The notes below the pieces were generated by a model. That model was given only the letters and a program-made list of their open reading frames with translations. It was not told the DNA's origin and did not search any database. A stretch of DNA of 9,971 nt from a bacterium TMED198 (GTDB taxonomy: Bacteria; Fidelibacterota; Marinisomatia; SCGC-AAA003-L08; D37C17). Location of the stretch: positions 1 through 9,971 of the forward strand of contig NHIV01000034.1 in the NCBI GenBank assembly GCA_002170735.1, read 5' to 3'. Positions within the stretch are counted from its first letter, which is position 1. The number at the start of each line of letters is the position of its first letter. Made by a program: the position numbers and the translations under genes. This document shows positions 8,542 through 9,971 of the stretch, in pieces.

Positions 8542-8609
8542 CAATGGTATACCTCTATGTGAAATTTTTTATTTTTAAGGGGAAAATGCCACCTGTCATA
8601 TTGTAAAAT

Positions 8610-8638
8610 TTAATATCGTAAAAGATGGATCACAATAA
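8610..8638 (-). promoter_or_regulatory. Tentative gltA operon promoter
   Basis: Reading the minus strand, TATTAA (8615-8610) could be a -10 element with a poor -35 match TTATTG (8638-8633) at a 17-base spacer. A start of transcription near 8603 would place the CRP-like site centre (8664.5) close to -61.5, the usual position for class I activation. The weak -35 would fit an activator-dependent promoter. The region is AT-rich, so the match could be chance. Confidence 0.25.
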
Positions 8639-8656
8639 TAAACAATTAAGTTTTTA

Positions 8657-8672
8657 TGTGATGCCTGTCACT
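8657..8672. promoter_or_regulatory. CRP-like operator palindrome in the gltA upstream region
   Basis: TGTGA-TGCCTG-TCACT matches the CRP-family consensus TGTGA-N6-TCACA at nine of ten fixed positions, with a perfect inner dyad GTGA-N6-TCAC. It lies 116 bases upstream of the gltA ATG and 170 bases upstream of the divergent surface-protein ATG, so gltA is the more likely target. CRP control of gltA is known in E. coli, but whether this organism has a CRP with that specificity cannot be seen here. Confidence 0.45.
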
Positions 8673-8702
8673 TGGGCTAGGTTTCAGACAGAAAATGATT
8701 GT

Positions 8703-8742
8703 AAAAAAAGATTTTTTTATATAACTTTTTTTATATAAAAAA
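8703..8742. repeat. A/T-tract repeat with perfect 16-bp palindrome
   Basis: An A7 tract (8703-8709) is followed by two copies of the 13-mer TTTTTTTATATAA (8712-8724 and 8726-8738) with a 14-bp period. The second copy extends into the perfect palindrome TTTTTTATATAAAAAA (8727-8742). It lies between two divergent genes, so a terminator role is unlikely. Curved DNA, an UP-element-like activator tract or a nucleoid-protein site are possible. In an AT-rich genome part of this could be low-complexity drift. Confidence 0.6.
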
Positions 8743-8812
8743 GGAATTTATGTGTTGCTTGGTATGCAATTTAGCGTAATGCTCTTATCTTTCATTGCAC
8801 TGCAGCAGTAAG

Positions 8813-8820
8813 TTTATAAC
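8813..8820 (+). promoter_or_regulatory. Weak candidate -10 element for the surface-protein gene
   Basis: TTTATAAC, the same octamer found upstream of purL, lies 21 bases before the ATG of the secreted protein. A -35 match is poor (TTCATT at 8791-8796, 18-base spacer). Transcription from here would leave a very short leader that still includes the strong ribosome site GGGGGAG at 8828-8834. Confidence 0.25.
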
Positions 8821-8841
8821 ATTAATAGGGGGAGTTCATCA

Positions 8842-9971
8842 ATGAAAAAAATACTCAGTTTGTTTTTTATCGTTGGCTTAATATTTGCAAATGGAACGCT
8901 AGGTTTTATCGATAATGAAGATGGTACCTATGACGTTGGTTTTACAAGCGATACACCAATAGGTGGCTTTCAGTTCTCAGTTGAGGGAGAATTGCTTGAT
9001 GCATCTGGCGGTCTTTCTGCTGATGCTGGATTTTTAATTTCAACTGGTAGTGGGATGGTCTTGGGCTTTTCACTTTCTGGTGCCACTATTGATCAAGCTG
9101 AAGGTCTTCTTATCCAGGTAGAAGGCTCTGGAATTACAGAGCTTAGTGGTATTGTTATGTCAGATGCAGCAGGAGGTCAGCTTGATTTCTCATTTGACCC
9201 TGATTGGGGTTCATCTGGTAATTCAGATTGCACTGATGATCCAACCGGTGAGCTTGGTTCCTTTGGTGTAGCTTGTGAGCAGGCTATTGGGTTCTTTGGC
9301 TGTACAACATCTCCATGGGGTGACTTGGTTGAGCTTTGCCCTCTTAGTTGTGATAACTGCCCAGAAGATGATGGTGGAGACACTGAAATAACAGATGGCT
9401 GTGATCTTCCTTTAAACAATCTTTTTATTTTATCAGATGGATCTGTACTTTATAACACTGACACAGCTATTGGGGGCTTTCAATTTACTGTTGAAGGAGC
9501 TACTCCATCCGATGCATCTGGAGGGGCATCTGGTGACGCAGGCTTCTTGATGTCAGCTGGAAGCGGAATGGTTTTAGGTTTTTCACTTTCAGGGGCAACA
9601 TTTGATGGTTGCGGTACCATGACAGTTGTAGTACTTGATGGTGAGCCATCGGGCTTGTCCGGCATAGTAGTGTCTGATGCCTCTGGAGGAGAGCTGAGTT
9701 TTTCGTACTACGGAGAAGCCTCAGACGTTCTAGGTTGTACTGATATGCTTGCCTGCAACTACGATGAAGAGGCTACTCAGGATGATGGTGGCTGTGAATA
9801 TGCGGAAGAGAATTTTGACTGCGATGGAAACTGTACAGCAGAGGTAGACTGTGCGGGCGAGTGCGGTGGAGATGCAGAAGATTTAGGCTGTGGATGTGGC
9901 AACGCTGCTCCATCTATAGCATGTGAAGACACCGATGGTGATGGCCTTGGTAACCCAGGCACGGAGACAGA
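8842..9971 (+). CDS. Secreted modular protein with duplicated beta-sandwich-like domain and Cys-rich repeats, 3' end outside window
   Basis: Open from ATG 8842 to the window end: 376 codons and no stop. The start is well supported: GGGGGAG at 8828-8834 is 7 bases upstream, and MKK plus a hydrophobic stretch forms a signal peptide (residues 1 to about 18-21). Two homologous domains follow, at about 27-118 and 199-289. They share IGGFQF.VEG, DASGG, DAGFL, GSGMVLGFSLSGAT and LSGIV.SDA.GG. Between them is a six-Cys module (C130, C145, C154, C166, C170, C173; ending CxxxCxxC) resembling ShK domains. After domain two come GCTDMLACNYDEEAT..DDGGC (299-318), CDGNC and DCAGECGG (327-343), GCGCGN, and an acidic DTDGDGLG motif (363-370) like thrombospondin type 3 or dockerin calcium loops. 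The domain recalls cohesin-type beta-sandwiches, but that is tentative. It is acidic and less AT-rich than its neighbours. The role is unknown; an adhesin, matrix or binding protein on the surface is plausible. Any C-terminal sorting signal is out of view. Confidence 0.88.
   Translation, partial: MKKILSLFFIVGLIFANGTLGFIDNEDGTYDVGFTSDTPIGGFQFSVEGELLDASGGLSADAGFLISTGSGMVLGFSLSGATIDQAEGLLIQVEGSGITELSGIVMSDAAGGQLDFSFDPDWGSSGNSDCTDDPTGELGSFGVACEQAIGFFGCTTSPWGDLVELCPLSCDNCPEDDGGDTEITDGCDLPLNNLFILSDGSVLYNTDTAIGGFQFTVEGATPSDASGGASGDAGFLMSAGSGMVLGFSLSGATFDGCGTMTVVVLDGEPSGLSGIVVSDASGGELSFSYYGEASDVLGCTDMLACNYDEEATQDDGGCEYAEENFDCDGNCTAEVDCAGECGGDAEDLGCGCGNAAPSIACEDTDGDGLGNPGTET
9361..9437 (+). other. Acidic linker and domain boundary inside the secreted protein
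   Basis: Encodes residues of about 174-199 of the secreted protein (PEDDGGDTEITDGCDLPLNN and the next few residues). It joins the six-Cys module to the second copy of the repeated domain. It is rich in Asp, Glu and Gly with one extra Cys (C187) and has no counterpart before the first copy, which follows the signal peptide directly. Confidence 0.55.

Noticed and set aside
8252..8578. Plus-strand 108-codon open frame across the gltA 5' end
   Set aside because: It is antisense to the conserved N-terminal part of citrate synthase and its product has no recognisable family features.
8703..8742. Rho-independent terminator
   Set aside because: The region lies between two divergent gene starts, has no GC stem, and no transcript should end there.
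9177..9962. Several minus-strand open frames, rich in Pro and Ser, opposite the secreted-protein gene
   Set aside because: They mirror the Gly-, Asp- and Ser-rich codons of the plus-strand gene, have no family resemblance, and the plus strand has a clear start, ribosome site, signal peptide and domain repeats.
8842..9971. CRISPR array, phage tail fibre or toxin-antitoxin origin for the repeated sequence
   Set aside because: The repeats are protein-level domains in one open frame with a signal peptide; DNA copies differ at many synonymous sites and there are no regular spacers or partner genes.

Overview
The window is a stretch of AT-rich bacterial chromosome carrying mostly core metabolism, with an unusual secreted protein at its right edge. 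The likely source is a free-living marine Gram-negative bacterium. The right-edge protein has the GCTD..ACNYDEEAT..DGGC, DCAGECGG and DTDGDGLG repeats seen in surface proteins of Marinimicrobia (SAR406), Bacteroidota and related marine lineages. The short stand-alone PurL (about 743 aa) argues against Bacteroidota and Gammaproteobacteria, whose PurL is normally a ~1300-aa fusion. A Marinimicrobia-like origin is therefore my best guess, but it rests on protein style and is not proven.

Left block, + strand (1-4053): the 3' part of a uracil-DNA glycosylase gene (ung), a 147-base gap with a weak possible promoter, then purL (fourth step of purine synthesis). A GCS2/YbdK-type glutamate-cysteine ligase homologue follows six bases after purL, in the same reading frame.

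Middle block, - strand (8541 down to 4046): a tight four-gene run of citrate synthase (gltA), malate dehydrogenase (mdh), an AGCS-family sodium/alanine symporter and an inositol-monophosphatase-family phosphatase. Gaps are 8 and 11 bases, then a 50-base overlap, so this is almost certainly one operon. Mdh supplies oxaloacetate that citrate synthase consumes; the symporter could bring in alanine as a carbon and nitrogen source. The last gene runs tail-to-tail into the GCS2 gene with an 8-base overlap, so no intergenic terminator separates the two convergent operons.

Divergent intergenic region (8542-8841): between gltA and the right-edge gene. It holds a CRP-like palindrome (TGTGA-N6-TCACT) placed where it could control gltA, an A/T-tract repeat containing a perfect 16-bp palindrome, and a strong ribosome binding site for the right-hand gene.

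Right edge, + strand (8842-end): an open gene of at least 376 codons for a secreted, acidic, cysteine-containing modular protein: signal peptide, two copies of a ~91-residue beta-sandwich-like domain, a six-cysteine ShK-like module between them, then cysteine-rich repeats and an Asp-rich calcium-binding-like motif. It is the most interesting item here. I see no tRNA, rRNA, CRISPR array, insertion sequence or defence system.
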